A stretch of DNA of 35,942 nt from Candidatus Peregrinibacteria bacterium. Lineage in GTDB: Bacteria; Patescibacteriota; Gracilibacteria; Peribacterales; Peribacteraceae. The stretch covers positions 1-35,942 of the forward strand of contig JACPMB010000030.1 of the NCBI GenBank assembly GCA_016186175.1, written 5' to 3'. Position 1 is the stretch's first letter. Every line of letters starts with the position of its first letter. Positions 1 to 7,324 of the stretch are shown in pieces. The notes beneath the pieces were generated by a model. That model was not told the origin of the DNA. It did no database searches and saw only the letters and a list, made by a program, of their open reading frames with translations. The position numbers and the translations under genes are program-made.

Positions 1-324
1 GAGGTCCGAACCATAGGGTATCGCAAGACCTTGGGATGACTTGTGGATAGGAGTGAAAAGCTAACCGAACCCGGAGATAGCTGGTTCTCTTCGAGATGCC
101 TTTAGGGGCAGCCTCCATTCGCACGACGGGGGGTAGAGCGACTGTTTGGATGCGGGAGTCACCTCGACTTGCCAAATCCTGACAAACTCCGAATACCCGT
201 CTTTTGGAATGGGGAGTGAGACGGTGACAGCGAACTGCCATCGTCGTGAGGGAAAGAACCCAGAACATTCGCTAAGGTCCCTAATTATCGTTCAGTGGCA
301 AAGGTGGTGTATGTGCGCAAACAA

Positions 325-355
<31 letters not shown>

Positions 356-452
356 TAAAGAAAGCGTAACAGCTCACTGGTCGACGCATGTATGCGCCGA
401 AAACTCAACGGGGCTAAACGATAAACCGAAGCGGTGTGTGCGATGCGGTCGC

Positions 453-492
453 AAACAGTTAACAATTGACAATTAACAATTAACATTTGACA
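453..492 (+). repeat. Heptameric AT-rich repeats, left edge of the helix-45 insertion
   Basis: Tandem units of the type AACAATT/GACAATT occur here. Related or complementary units recur at 868-914 and at four places in the L1951 intron (2754-2784, 2831-2859, 2931-2952, 3096-3135). They resemble the short tandemly repeated heptamers known from cyanobacteria and other genomes. In this window they are concentrated in the rRNA insertions. Confidence 0.75.
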
Positions 493-503
493 ATGATCGA
501 CTG

Positions 504-890
504 ATGGAAACATTTCGTTTCAAAAACTTTGGCGTGTACAGCGATGCGAAGAAATTCCGCAAACTCGTTCAGAGTTATCTGAAAAAATTTCCACCACATC
601 ATTCATTGCATGATCAGATCAGTAGAGCATGCCTTTCCATTATCTTGAATATCGCTGAAGGTTCTGCCAAAGGTTCCGATAAGGAGTTCAAGAGATTTCT
701 GGGGATGGCAATTGCTTCTGTGAATGAGGTTGTCGCTGGATTTGATCTTGCATGCGATGACGCACTTATTAACGCTGTGGATTTGCAAGTTATTGAAGAT
801 GCCGCAGGAAATGTCGCCAGGCAAATCGGTGGATTCATCAGGAGGCTTGCGTTTGATGTGAAGAGTCAAAAGTTAAGAGTTAAGAGTTAA
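504..890 (+). CDS. Four-helix-bundle protein encoded in the 23S intervening sequence
   Basis: This 128-residue protein belongs to the 23S rRNA intervening-sequence / four-helix-bundle family (the S23 ribosomal-protein-like or IVP family). It has the family hallmark SIILNIAEGSAKGSDKEF (about residues 45-62) followed by FLGMAIASVNE. The family forms small helical homo-oligomers. Its molecular role is not settled, and a link to the rRNA insertion in which it is often found is only proposed. The last residues (QKLRVKS) are encoded by the heptamer repeat that closes the insertion, so the repeat has contributed the C-terminus. No Shine-Dalgarno site is visible before the ATG. Because it lies inside rRNA, it would be translated from the rRNA transcript or the excised fragment. 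Confidence 0.88.
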   Translation: METFRFKNFGVYSDAKKFRKLVQSYLKKFPPHHSLHDQISRACLSIILNIAEGSAKGSDKEFKRFLGMAIASVNEVVAGFDLACDDALINAVDLQVIEDAAGNVARQIGGFIRRLAFDVKSQKLRVKS

Positions 891-914
891 GAGTTAAGAG
901 TTAACAGTTAATTG
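868..914 (+). repeat. Heptameric AGTTAAG repeats, right edge of the helix-45 insertion
   Basis: Four to five tandem AGTTAAG units end in AGTTAACAGTTAATTGTT, which is largely complementary to the left-edge repeats at 453-492. The array overlaps the stop codon of the four-helix-bundle gene. It probably forms the AT-rich part of the stem that closes the intervening sequence. Confidence 0.75.
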
Positions 915-1198
915 TTCGCGGCCGCACCGCGCGGTAGAAGAGCGTTCCCTTCAGCTGTGAAGCAGCACCGCGAGGTGTTGTGGAGCGTAGGGAAGTGAGA
1001 CTGTTGGCATGAGTAACTACTAGGCAGGTGAAAACCCTGCCCGCCGAATCCCCAAGGTTTCCCACGCAACGGCAATCGGCGTGGGGTTAGTCGGTCCTAA
1101 GGCCAGGCCGAAAGGCGTAACCGATGGGCAACAGGTCAACATTCCTGTACTTCCGGAAGATCGTCCCAGGGCAGTCGTTGAAAGTTCAACGAGCCTCT

Positions 1199-1321
1199 GT
1201 CTTCACCATTCTTCACTTACGGCAGTTGAAAGTGGAAAACTGAAAGTGGAAAGTTCGCGAAAAACTTTCCACTATCCACTTACAACTTTTCACTCGTTTG
1301 AGTGTGGAATGGTGGAGACAT
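1199..1321 (+). other. ORF-less hairpin insertion in 23S rRNA
   Basis: Between conserved segments near E. coli position 1400-1420 there are about 120 extra bases that fold back on themselves. The outer arms GTCTTCACCATTC (1199-1211) and GAATGGTGGAGAC (1309-1321) pair almost perfectly. The inner arms AGTGGAAAGTT and AACTTTCCACT, with a GAAAGTGGAAA repeat on the left side, form the tip. It looks like a second RNase III-type intervening sequence without a gene. A lineage-specific helix extension kept in the mature rRNA is the alternative. Confidence 0.6.
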
Positions 1322-1805
1322 GTTTGTCGAAAAGGATACTTCGGTCCTAGGAGCGGTGTGACGGGATGGGAAGAACGCAGCGTGCGCATTGACTGCACGT
1401 GTAACGCGCGAGACGCCGAGAGCGGCAGGGAAATCCGCCGCTTGAGTCGAACGCGGAATCCAAATGTCCCCCGCGAGGGGGTCGAGTGCGTACCTTTCCG
1501 TCTCCAAGAAAACCATCGCTCACAGAGCTTCCGGAAACCGTACCGCAGACCAACACCGGTGGGGTGGTCGAGTAGACCAAGGCGAACGGGAAAACTCGCG
1601 TTAAGGAACTCGGCAATGAAGCGTCCGTAACTTCGGGATAAGGACTGCCAGCGCTTAGCTGCGTTGGTTGCAACAACAGAGGCCGGGCGACTGTTTATCA
1701 AAATCACAGGTCCCTGCTAAGCCGCAAGGCAACGTATAGGGGCTGATGCCTGCCCAGTGTCAGAAGGTCACGTGAGAGGGTGTATGCCTTCGAACTAAGC
1801 CCTGA

Positions 1806-1859
<54 letters not shown>

Positions 1860-1865
1860 GGTCCC

Positions 1866-1915
1866 CCTCGATACGCCCCGCACCTTTCGAAAAGGTGCCG
1901 GGCTACTCGGGTGAC
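1866..1915 (+). repeat. Dispersed hairpin repeat, TCGATACG...CTACTCGGG family, copy 1
   Basis: The constant ends CCTCGATACG and CTACTCGGGTGAC flank a variable hairpin (GCACCTTTC-GAAAAGGTGC). This copy sits in the P1 loop of the L1951 intron, between the 5' splice site and the internal guide sequence. Other copies are at about 2003-2042, 2991-3045, 14732-14790 and 14817-14863. Confidence 0.75.
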
Positions 1916-2002
1916 AATACTTGCCCGAATGCATCGCAAGGTGCAGCACTGAGGAATATCTCTAATGATTTTGATGCGGTCTCATGATCGAGACTCATGA
2001 TG

Positions 2003-2042
2003 TCCTTCGTACGAAATTGCTTCGGCAATTTCTACTCGGGAC
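2003..2042 (+). repeat. Dispersed hairpin repeat, TCGATACG...CTACTCGGG family, copy 2
   Basis: TCCTTCGTACG is followed by the hairpin AAATTGC-TTCG-GCAATTT and CTACTCGGGAC. It has the same constant ends as the other copies, with a different hairpin core. It lies in the 5' peripheral part of the L1951 intron. Confidence 0.7.
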
Positions 2043-2049
2043 GGTCTTA

Positions 2050-2273
2050 TGTTGACCCCACTACGCTCACTGCGTGAGCTACGCGGGGTAAATCTGAGTT
2101 CTATAAATTTTTTGGGACTCCGGAGTCCCTTGGCTGAAGTCTTCTTTACGAAGATGGAAGTTGTATCAGTCCGTAGCTTGTCCCGCGAAGCTCCGCAGCA
2201 GCGGAGCGTAATGGGATGGAATACCATTCAATCACCCCACGTCGCTCGCTTCGGCGAGCTATGCGGGGTAAAC
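2050..2273 (+). repeat. Pair of CCCCAC...GCGGGGTAAA hairpin repeats and a palindrome inside the intron
   Basis: Two related hairpins lie at about 2056-2091 and 2235-2272. Each begins with CCCCAC, has a GCTC...GAGC stem and ends with GCGGGGTAAA. A loop-free palindrome, GGGACTCCGGAGTCCC, lies between them at about 2114-2129. All are in the peripheral part of the group I intron, 5' of the catalytic core, and would probably fold as separate stems. Confidence 0.6.
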
Positions 2274-2443
2274 AGTGTAAAACGTTGCTATATGCTGGAA
2301 TATCCGAGTATGGCGCACTACTTGACAAATTTAATTTGTTGAGTGAAAATGTGTCGCCTGCGCCATGAACCATTCGCGCCTAACGACGCTCAGGTACATG
2401 GCAACGGACAATCAGCAGGAAAGATCTCTTCCCAATCAACGCT

Positions 2444-2710
2444 ATGGTAAATATTGCAGAGATAAAAAATCTGGCTCAGCGCTTAGATGAACTTGATGCT
2501 GCTAGTAGCCATATGGATGATTCATATACTCCAGACGACATAGAAGAGAGTCCGATCATTCAAGAAACTATCTCTGTGACTGAAAATTTAATGTAAATTT
2601 ATCGTTCAGATAGAGTCGGCTTCCGTGCAGTTCTGGGTCAGATGTCACTGACTGACCAAGTCATATTGGCGGAGATTGCAAAAGAAGCTGATGAAGAAGA
2701 TGGGAAGTAA
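2444..2710 (+). pseudogene. Small acidic ORF in the P6 loop of the L1951 intron, interrupted by an in-frame TAA
   Basis: An ATG at 2444 opens a 50-codon ORF (starting MVNIAEIKNLAQRLDELDAA) that ends at TAA 2594-2596. The same frame continues for 37 more codons (with QMSLTDQVILAEIAKEADEE) to TAA 2708-2710, exactly at the 3' strand of P6. The bounds match the P6 loop, where intron genes are typically housed. The composition is acidic and helical, with no LAGLIDADG, GIY-YIG or HNH motif. It could be a decayed 87-residue intron gene, a functional 50-residue peptide, or chance coding. I do not recognise a family. Confidence 0.35.
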
Positions 2711-2753
2711 AGAGAATCCTCAGAGACTACACGCGACGCGCCGCCTTCGGCGG

Positions 2754-3135
2754 ACAATTGACGAGTAACAATTAACAATTGACAGAAAAGTTACAGCCGC
2801 ACGCACCCGTGCGTTTGTTACTCCCAAGGTCAACTGTTAATAGTCAACAGTTAATAGTCCACCGCGAAGCGGTGATGATATAGTCCGATCCCTGTGGCGA
2901 CACAGGGGGCGGCTTCGCCGCAACTGTTAACAATTAGCTGTTAACAGTTGACGGTAGAAAACCGTGCCGCCAATAAAAAACATGCGTTACTCTCCCTCGA
3001 TACGAAATCGCTCCGCGATTTTTACTCGGGGTGACAGAGTAGGTGTTAGTGCGCCCGGATTCGATCCGGGTTCTTGGTTCACCACCAAGAGGAATCGTTA
3101 ACTGTTAATTGTCAAAAGTTAATTGTTAACTGTTC
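2754..3135 (+). repeat. Four clusters of GTTAACAATT-type heptamer repeats in the P8/P9 regions of the L1951 intron
   Basis: Clusters lie at 2754-2784, 2831-2859, 2931-2952 and 3096-3135, built from TAACAATTGAC, CAACTGTTAATAGT and related units in both orientations. They can pair with each other. The last cluster ends GTTAACTGTTCGCG; the right border of the helix-45 insertion ends in a similar TTAATTGTTCGCG. Confidence 0.7.
2991..3045 (+). repeat. Dispersed hairpin repeat, TCGATACG...CTCGGG family, copy 3
   Basis: CTCCCTCGATACG is followed by the hairpin AAATCGC-TCC-GCGATTT and TACTCGGGGTGACAG. It lies in the 3' peripheral (P9) region of the L1951 intron. Confidence 0.72.
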
Positions 3136-3724
3136 GCGTGCTTCGCACGCGTGAAGTTCCGACCCGCACGAATGGTATAACGGTCTGGTCACTGTCTCGA
3201 CGCGAGATCCGGTGAAATTTCAATCCTGGCGCAAATGCCAGGTAGACCACGGTAGGACGAAAAGACCCTATGAAGCTTTACTGTACGCTGACATTGTTTC
3301 GTTGGTTTGCGTGCGCAGGATAGGTGGGAGGCTTTGAGGCTCCGACTTTGGTCGGGGCGGAGCCGCCGTTGAGATACCACCCTCGCGTTCCGCCGAAACT
3401 CACCCCGTCTCTGAAACGGAGCGGGGGACAGTGTTTGCCGGGCAGTTTAACTGGGGCGGTTGCCTCCTAAAGCGTAACGGAGGCGCGCAAAGGTCAACTA
3501 GCGCCGGATGGAAATCGGCGTTGTCGTGTAATCGCACAAGTTGGCCTGACTGTGAGACTTACAGGTCGAGCAGGGACGAAAGTCGGTGATAGTGATCCGG
3601 CAGCCGAGCACTTAAAAATGCTCTTACCACGTGGGTGGGCTGTCGCTCAACGGATAAAAGTTACTCTAGGGATAACAGGCTGATCGGTCCCAAGCGCCCA
3701 CAGCGACGGACCGGTTTGGCACCT

Positions 3725-4563
3725 CAATGGGGTGCTGCGGGAGCAATTCCGCACCAAAAATTCGGCTTATAACGGTGAAACCGTCAAGTAGCACAGTGGG
3801 GTGTACGAATGTACAATACACCTATGCTACCCGGCGATACCGTGGGAAGTCTGAATGCAATACAACGGTCAATTCTCATTGGCAGTCTTCTCGGCGATGG
3901 AACGCTGAGGAGGCAAGGCACGAGGACAAATGCACTTTTCGAAGTGAATCATTCGTTCAAGTGCAAAGAGTATGTCGACTGGAAATATGCGCAGTTTCAA
4001 CCGTATGTCCTGACGCCACCAAAAGCCCGAAAAGGCCGAGGCAAGCGCATCGCATATCGATTTGTCACCCGCAGCCTTCCGGTATTCACTCACTATCATG
4101 AGTGGTTCTACCGGAATGGAAAGAAATACATTCCAGAAGACGTCAATCTCGATCCAATGACATTGGCAGTGTGGTTTATGGATGATGGCACGAATAGTCG
4201 CTCAGCGATTTATCTCAATACGCAGCAGTGCGATATGTCCCAGCAAAAATTCCTTCAGGGATTATTGCGAGAAACATTCGGGATTCGATCCACTCTCAAT
4301 CGAGATCGAACGTATTATCGATTACGTATCACGAGCGAAAGCACGAAAGTATTCAAAGCAATCGTGCAGCCATTCATTCTTCCATGCTTTCAATACAAAT
4401 TGCGTTCATGACCCCGTAACGACTGACTCGAAAGAGAAGGGTTTGCTCCTAGCAAGCCAACACGCCGAGTCCTGCGTCACAACATCAGGCTATGGTGAAT
4501 AACCTACGGCCGATGGCAGGAACAAGATATAGTCTGCGCCACACGAAATTGTGGAACAACGTA
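3725..4563 (+). other. Group I intron in 23S rRNA at E. coli position 2500
   Basis: This 839-nt insertion splits the peptidyl-transferase centre sequence GGCACCT/CGATGTCGG. P1: exon GCACCT pairs with GGGTGC at 3730-3735 around a 5-nt loop, giving the U-G wobble at U3724. The P element ACGGTGAAACC (about 3771-3781) and Q element GATACCGTGGGAAG (about 3836-3849) form P4. P7 is GACT (about 4421-4424) with AGTC in the S element AAGATATAGTCT (4523-4534). A P9 hairpin CCACA/TGTGG follows at 4539-4554. It encodes a LAGLIDADG endonuclease overlapping the core. With these splice sites the last intron base is A, not the canonical G. Confidence 0.85.
3809..4411 (+). CDS. LAGLIDADG homing endonuclease of the L2500 group I intron
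   Basis: This 200-residue single-chain LAGLIDADG DNA endonuclease resembles the LAGLIDADG_2 family of organelle and bacterial LSU introns. Motif 1 is ILIGSLLGDG (residues 22-31) and motif 2 is LAVWFMDDG (119-127); D30 and D126 are the likely metal-binding acidic residues. Family landmarks FKCKEYVDWKY and SLPVFTHYHEWFY lie between them. Such enzymes cleave intron-less 23S alleles near the insertion site and drive intron homing. The ORF is intact, which suggests recent activity. It overlaps the Q element, and its stop lies just before the R element, so coding and ribozyme sequence share bases. An in-frame ATG at codon 6 is an alternative start. Confidence 0.93.
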   Translation: MYNTPMLPGDTVGSLNAIQRSILIGSLLGDGTLRRQGTRTNALFEVNHSFKCKEYVDWKYAQFQPYVLTPPKARKGRGKRIAYRFVTRSLPVFTHYHEWFYRNGKKYIPEDVNLDPMTLAVWFMDDGTNSRSAIYLNTQQCDMSQQKFLQGLLRETFGIRSTLNRDRTYYRLRITSESTKVFKAIVQPFILPCFQYKLRS

Positions 4564-4599
4564 CGATGTCGGCTCATCGCATCCTGGGGGTGGAGAAGC

Positions 4600-4668
<69 letters not shown>

Positions 4669-4799
4669 TGGCCTCTATCCTCCGCGGTCACTTAGAAACG
4701 TGAAGAAAGCTGCTCCTAGTACGAGAGGACCGGAGTGGACGAACCTCTGGTGTGCCTGTTGTCGCGTCAGCGGCATTGCAGGGTAGCTATGTTCGGACG

Positions 4800-4832
<33 letters not shown>

Positions 4833-5111
4833 CCTTCTAAGATAGCGTTTCTCCATCAGCCCGCCGGAAGACTACCGGCTAGATCGGTCGCAGGTGTACG
4901 CGCAGCAATGCGTTCAGCCGAGCGATACGAACGGGCAATTGAACATTTTTTAATGACGAAAGGACAACCTACGGTTTTCCTCTCGTCGGCTCTCCTTTCC
5001 CTCAGTGGAGTGCTTCGGCACGTTTATTGTATGGACCGGAGAGGTACTGTTCGTGTGCTACAACTTGGGCACATCTCAAGAATTGATTCTTTTACAATAA
5101 CGAGTCCAAAG

Positions 5112-5227
5112 TCTTGGTGCTTCTACCGATGGGGCAACACCCGATCCCATTCCGAACTCGGCAGTTAAGCCCATCTGGGCCGATGGTAGCCGGCGGCACA
5201 GCCTGCAAGAGTAGGTCGGCGCCAAGA
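5112..5227 (+). rRNA. rrf: 5S rRNA
   Basis: Conserved 5S segments are visible, such as CCGATCCCATTCCGAACTCGG and GTTAAGCCC, and helix I pairs CTTGGTGC with GCGCCAAG. The gene lies about 170 bp after 23S rRNA in the same operon. It is enclosed in a long perfect processing stem, GAGTCCAAAGTC (5102-5113) with GACTTTGGACTC (5226-5237), that continues helix I. The mature ends are estimated from helix I. Confidence 0.95.
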
Positions 5228-5246
5228 CTTTGGACTCATATCACTG

Positions 5247-5268
5247 CCTAGAATTTTCTAGGTTTTTT
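5247..5268 (+). terminator. Rho-independent terminator of the rRNA operon
   Basis: The hairpin CCTAGAA-TT-TTCTAGG is followed directly by TTTTTT, 20 nt after the 5S gene. The stem is perfect and short, with an unbroken T tract. It should end the rRNA transcript. Confidence 0.88.
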
Positions 5269-5281
5269 GACATGGGTCACA

Positions 5282-5317
5282 CCCTGTACCAGTCGCGCTT
5301 CGCGCTCCGGTACAGGG
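5282..5317. repeat. Inverted repeat CCCTGTACC...GGTACAGGG
   Basis: A 9-bp perfect inverted repeat encloses a second GCGC-TTC-GCGC stem. A degenerate partial copy follows (GATACCAGTCGTGC, about 5325-5338). No T tract follows, so it is not a standard terminator. It lies in the spacer between the rRNA terminator and the pseudouridine synthase gene. Confidence 0.55.
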
Positions 5318-5441
5318 CAAGCCCGATACCAGTCGTGCAATTACAGGTGGACTGATACATGCACTCATGATCAGCCGTGACGCGCTAGTATGAACGCATG
5401 CCTGGGTCCTTCGTCCTCCTCGTGCCGCCTTCCAATGAATT

Positions 5442-6158
5442 ATGCTAGAACGATTGCAGAAAATTCTTTCGGCTAGAGGCATCGCCTCGCGGCGCAAGGC
5501 AGAAGAGTACATCATTCAGGGGCTGGTGACGGTCAATGGCACGGCTGCGACGCTCGGGCAGAAGGCGGATCCCGAAAGCGACAAGATCGAGGTCTCGGGA
5601 AAAGTCATGCAGGCGCGACATGAGATGCTCTATTATATGATGAATAAGCCGCGAGGGATTATCACCGAGAACGTGAGCCGTGTCGCTTCTTCCGGCAAGA
5701 CAGTTCTCGATCTCATTCCTTTGAATCTTCGCGGAAAGATCTATCCGGTGGGTCGCCTCGATAAAGAATCTGAGGGACTGCTCCTTCTGACCAATGACGG
5801 CGTCCTCGCCTATCGTCTCACGCATCCGAAATTCGATCACGAAAAAGAATACGAAGTGACCGTGACGCACATAATCAAAGACGGGCAGATCCGGAAACTG
5901 GAACAGGGGATGACGATCTCGGGTGAGAAAACTAAGCCCGCGCGCGTCCGGCGGCTCGATGAATCGCGATTCCGGATAGCGCTGACAGAAGGCAAAAACC
6001 GGCAAATACGCCGCATGTGCCAGAAGGTCGGCGCGCCGGTCGCGCTGCTTAGGCGTGTGCGGATCGTGACTCTGCAGGATGCCTCTCTCAAACCAGGAGC
6101 GATGCGGCCTCTTTCTGCGCAGGAAAAGGAGGAGCTGCTTGCCGCTACCGGAATGTAA
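5442..6158 (+). CDS. 16S/23S rRNA pseudouridine synthase, RsuA/RluB family
   Basis: This 238-residue protein converts specific rRNA uridines to pseudouridine. An N-terminal S4 RNA-binding domain (about residues 2-46, LQKILSARGIASRRKAEEYI) is followed by the RsuA-type catalytic domain. The catalytic motif is VGRLDKESEGLLLLTNDG with D107 as the nucleophile, and the later KNRQIRRM signature is present. Length and layout fit RluB (23S helix 89/90 region) slightly better than RsuA, but the target cannot be fixed from sequence. It lies right after the rRNA operon on the same strand but beyond its terminator. The start ATG has no clear Shine-Dalgarno site. Confidence 0.9.
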   Translation: MLERLQKILSARGIASRRKAEEYIIQGLVTVNGTAATLGQKADPESDKIEVSGKVMQARHEMLYYMMNKPRGIITENVSRVASSGKTVLDLIPLNLRGKIYPVGRLDKESEGLLLLTNDGVLAYRLTHPKFDHEKEYEVTVTHIIKDGQIRKLEQGMTISGEKTKPARVRRLDESRFRIALTEGKNRQIRRMCQKVGAPVALLRRVRIVTLQDASLKPGAMRPLSAQEKEELLAATGM

Positions 6159-6254
6159 GATCTCCACGATTTTTTTTCATGTCCAGAGAAAGTGTGGGTA
6201 TTGCATGCATAGCCTCTACACATCCATGTTATTTTTCGACTATCATCCGGTCCG

Positions 6255-7289
6255 ATGACAAAGAAGAAGAAAAAGTCTGCCGACGGGCATATTCGATACA
6301 GCGGCGTCGTCGCAATCGCGCTTGCCGTCGCTCTTGTGATGCAATCGGGTTTTGGATCCATGTACGGCTCCTTTGCAATGGCAGACCTTTTTAATGTTAA
6401 GTCCTGGCTGGATATTTCCAGATGGTGGCAGAGTCAGGGGGGCGCGGACGGCGACAGCCGGGGGCAGGAAAAAGGCCCTGTGGAATGCAGGGCGCAATAT
6501 GATATTCCGGGTATGTGTCCGGCGAACGGGGATTGTCCTGCAGGAAAATACTGCAACAAATGGGGTGACGAGTGCGAATGCGTGTGGAATACGGGCGATT
6601 ATTGTCCAGATACATGGCCAAACGCACCGCTTTTACAGGACGACAGCGACCCGACAGGCTGCATTGCAGGTGATCAGTTGAGCGGCCTATGTCCGGAGGG
6701 CACGAAGGAAGAATTAGGCATAAGATGCGGCAACAGCCCCGATGAGAGATTTTGTCATTATTGCAGATCTGGCTCATGCCTGGATGGTTTCGAGTGTCGG
6801 CAAACCGGGAATAATATCTGTCCGGACGGTTCGCAAGCCGAAGTAGGAGACCCGTGCAGCGACGGGACGTGTTATCATTGCGCAGATCAGGAATGTCCGG
6901 CGGGCTTTGATCGTTGCTGGATCCAGACCGGAGAACAGCCATGCGACTCTGGTTTTCCAAACATAGGACCGAGATGCACAAGGAATGGAGTGGCAGGGCG
7001 ATGCATTATCTGCCCGTCGGACGGCGGCGACAGAGGCGTGTCCGACGGAACAGATGCGGGAATCGGCCAGAGTGGGCAGGACAACGCCGACTCCGGCAAT
7101 TTCCACGGCTCCAACGGCGATAGAACCGGCTGCGACCCTGCGATCGCCAGCCTGAACGACGAGCAAAGATCGGCGCTTATGCATCCGGGTGGAGCGACGG
7201 TCGGTACTCTGTTACATGCGCTAAGCCAGTTATCTGGTGACAAGACGCTCGATCAGGTAATTCAAGCAATAGGCGTGTGCGGAGGTTAG
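6255..7289 (+). CDS. Secreted or membrane-anchored cysteine-rich protein
   Basis: This 344-residue protein has a lysine-rich start (MTKKKKKS) and one hydrophobic segment (about residues 15-44) that can be a signal peptide or membrane anchor. A Trp-rich stretch (SWLDISRWWQS) precedes a long region with 26 cysteines. Repeated modules of the type CPDG...G..C..G.CYHC...CPAGF..C suggest tandem disulfide-bonded units. A low-complexity Gly/Asp/Ser stretch (about 255-290) leads to a helical C-terminus ending GVCGG. I do not recognise a family. The extracellular location is inferred from the leader and the cysteines. A role in surface attachment or binding is possible but not shown. Confidence 0.75.
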   Translation: MTKKKKKSADGHIRYSGVVAIALAVALVMQSGFGSMYGSFAMADLFNVKSWLDISRWWQSQGGADGDSRGQEKGPVECRAQYDIPGMCPANGDCPAGKYCNKWGDECECVWNTGDYCPDTWPNAPLLQDDSDPTGCIAGDQLSGLCPEGTKEELGIRCGNSPDERFCHYCRSGSCLDGFECRQTGNNICPDGSQAEVGDPCSDGTCYHCADQECPAGFDRCWIQTGEQPCDSGFPNIGPRCTRNGVAGRCIICPSDGGDRGVSDGTDAGIGQSGQDNADSGNFHGSNGDRTGCDPAIASLNDEQRSALMHPGGATVGTLLHALSQLSGDKTLDQVIQAIGVCGG

Positions 7290-7310
7290 CGCGAAAAATG
7301 GTGGTTACGC

Positions 7311-7316
7311 TATAAT
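7311..7316 (+). promoter_or_regulatory. Promoter -10 box TATAAT of the beta-CASP RNase gene
   Basis: A perfect TATAAT ends 8 nt before the ATG at 7325. No good -35 is visible. Transcription would begin within a few bases of the start codon, so the mRNA is probably leaderless or nearly so. Confidence 0.6.
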
Positions 7317-7324
7317 GAAATAAA

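Larger units (their letters stand above)
453..917 (+). other. 23S rRNA intervening sequence in helix 45
   Basis: A 465-nt insertion sits in helix 45 (E. coli about 1164-1185), a classic site for 23S intervening sequences. The helix is extended by about 15 base pairs, 438-452 pairing with 918-932 and including some G-U pairs. Both ends of the insert carry AT-rich heptameric repeats (TTAACAATTGAC type at 453-492, AGTTAAG units at 868-914) that are also roughly complementary and could lengthen the stem. Such elements are normally excised by RNase III without religation, so the rRNA would be fragmented here. The insert encodes a four-helix-bundle protein. Confidence 0.85.
1860..3153 (+). other. 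Group I intron in 23S rRNA at E. coli position 1951
   Basis: This 1294-nt insertion splits GTCGGGT/AAGTTCCGAC. P1: exon TCGGGT pairs with GCCCGA at 1923-1928, giving the U-G wobble at U1859. P10: the 3' exon AAGT pairs with ACTT at 1919-1922. P3 is CGTTGC (2283-2288) with GCGACG (2733-2738). P4 uses ATGCTGG (about 2292-2298) with CAGCAGG (about 2413-2419). P6 is TCTCTT (2425-2430) with AAGAGA (2709-2714). P7 is GACTA (2725-2729) with TAGTC (2881-2885) in a typical ATATAGTCC S element. The last base is the expected G (3153). Site 1951 is a known group I position (Coxiella Cbu.L1951). Peripheral loops are greatly enlarged by dispersed repeats. No intact homing endonuclease is present. Confidence 0.88.

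Noticed and set aside
453-914. CRISPR-like short repeats
   Set aside because: Units are 7 bases, contiguous or irregular, without unique spacers of constant length; no cas genes are near.
2594-2596. TAA stop-codon readthrough as a recoding system
   Set aside because: TAA is used as an ordinary stop for many genes in the window, so decay or chance is more likely than recoding at this one codon.
3050-3095. tRNA-like hairpin CCCGGATTCGATCCGGG
   Set aside because: It resembles a T-arm, but no acceptor, D or anticodon arm can be built around it; it lies in the P9 region of the intron.
4908-5168. ORF across the end of 23S and 5S
   Set aside because: It covers conserved rRNA bases and has no protein features; it is a chance reading.
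5445-6167. Long minus-strand ORF opposite the pseudouridine synthase
   Set aside because: It is a shadow of a clear gene; the plus strand has complete family motifs and the minus translation has none.
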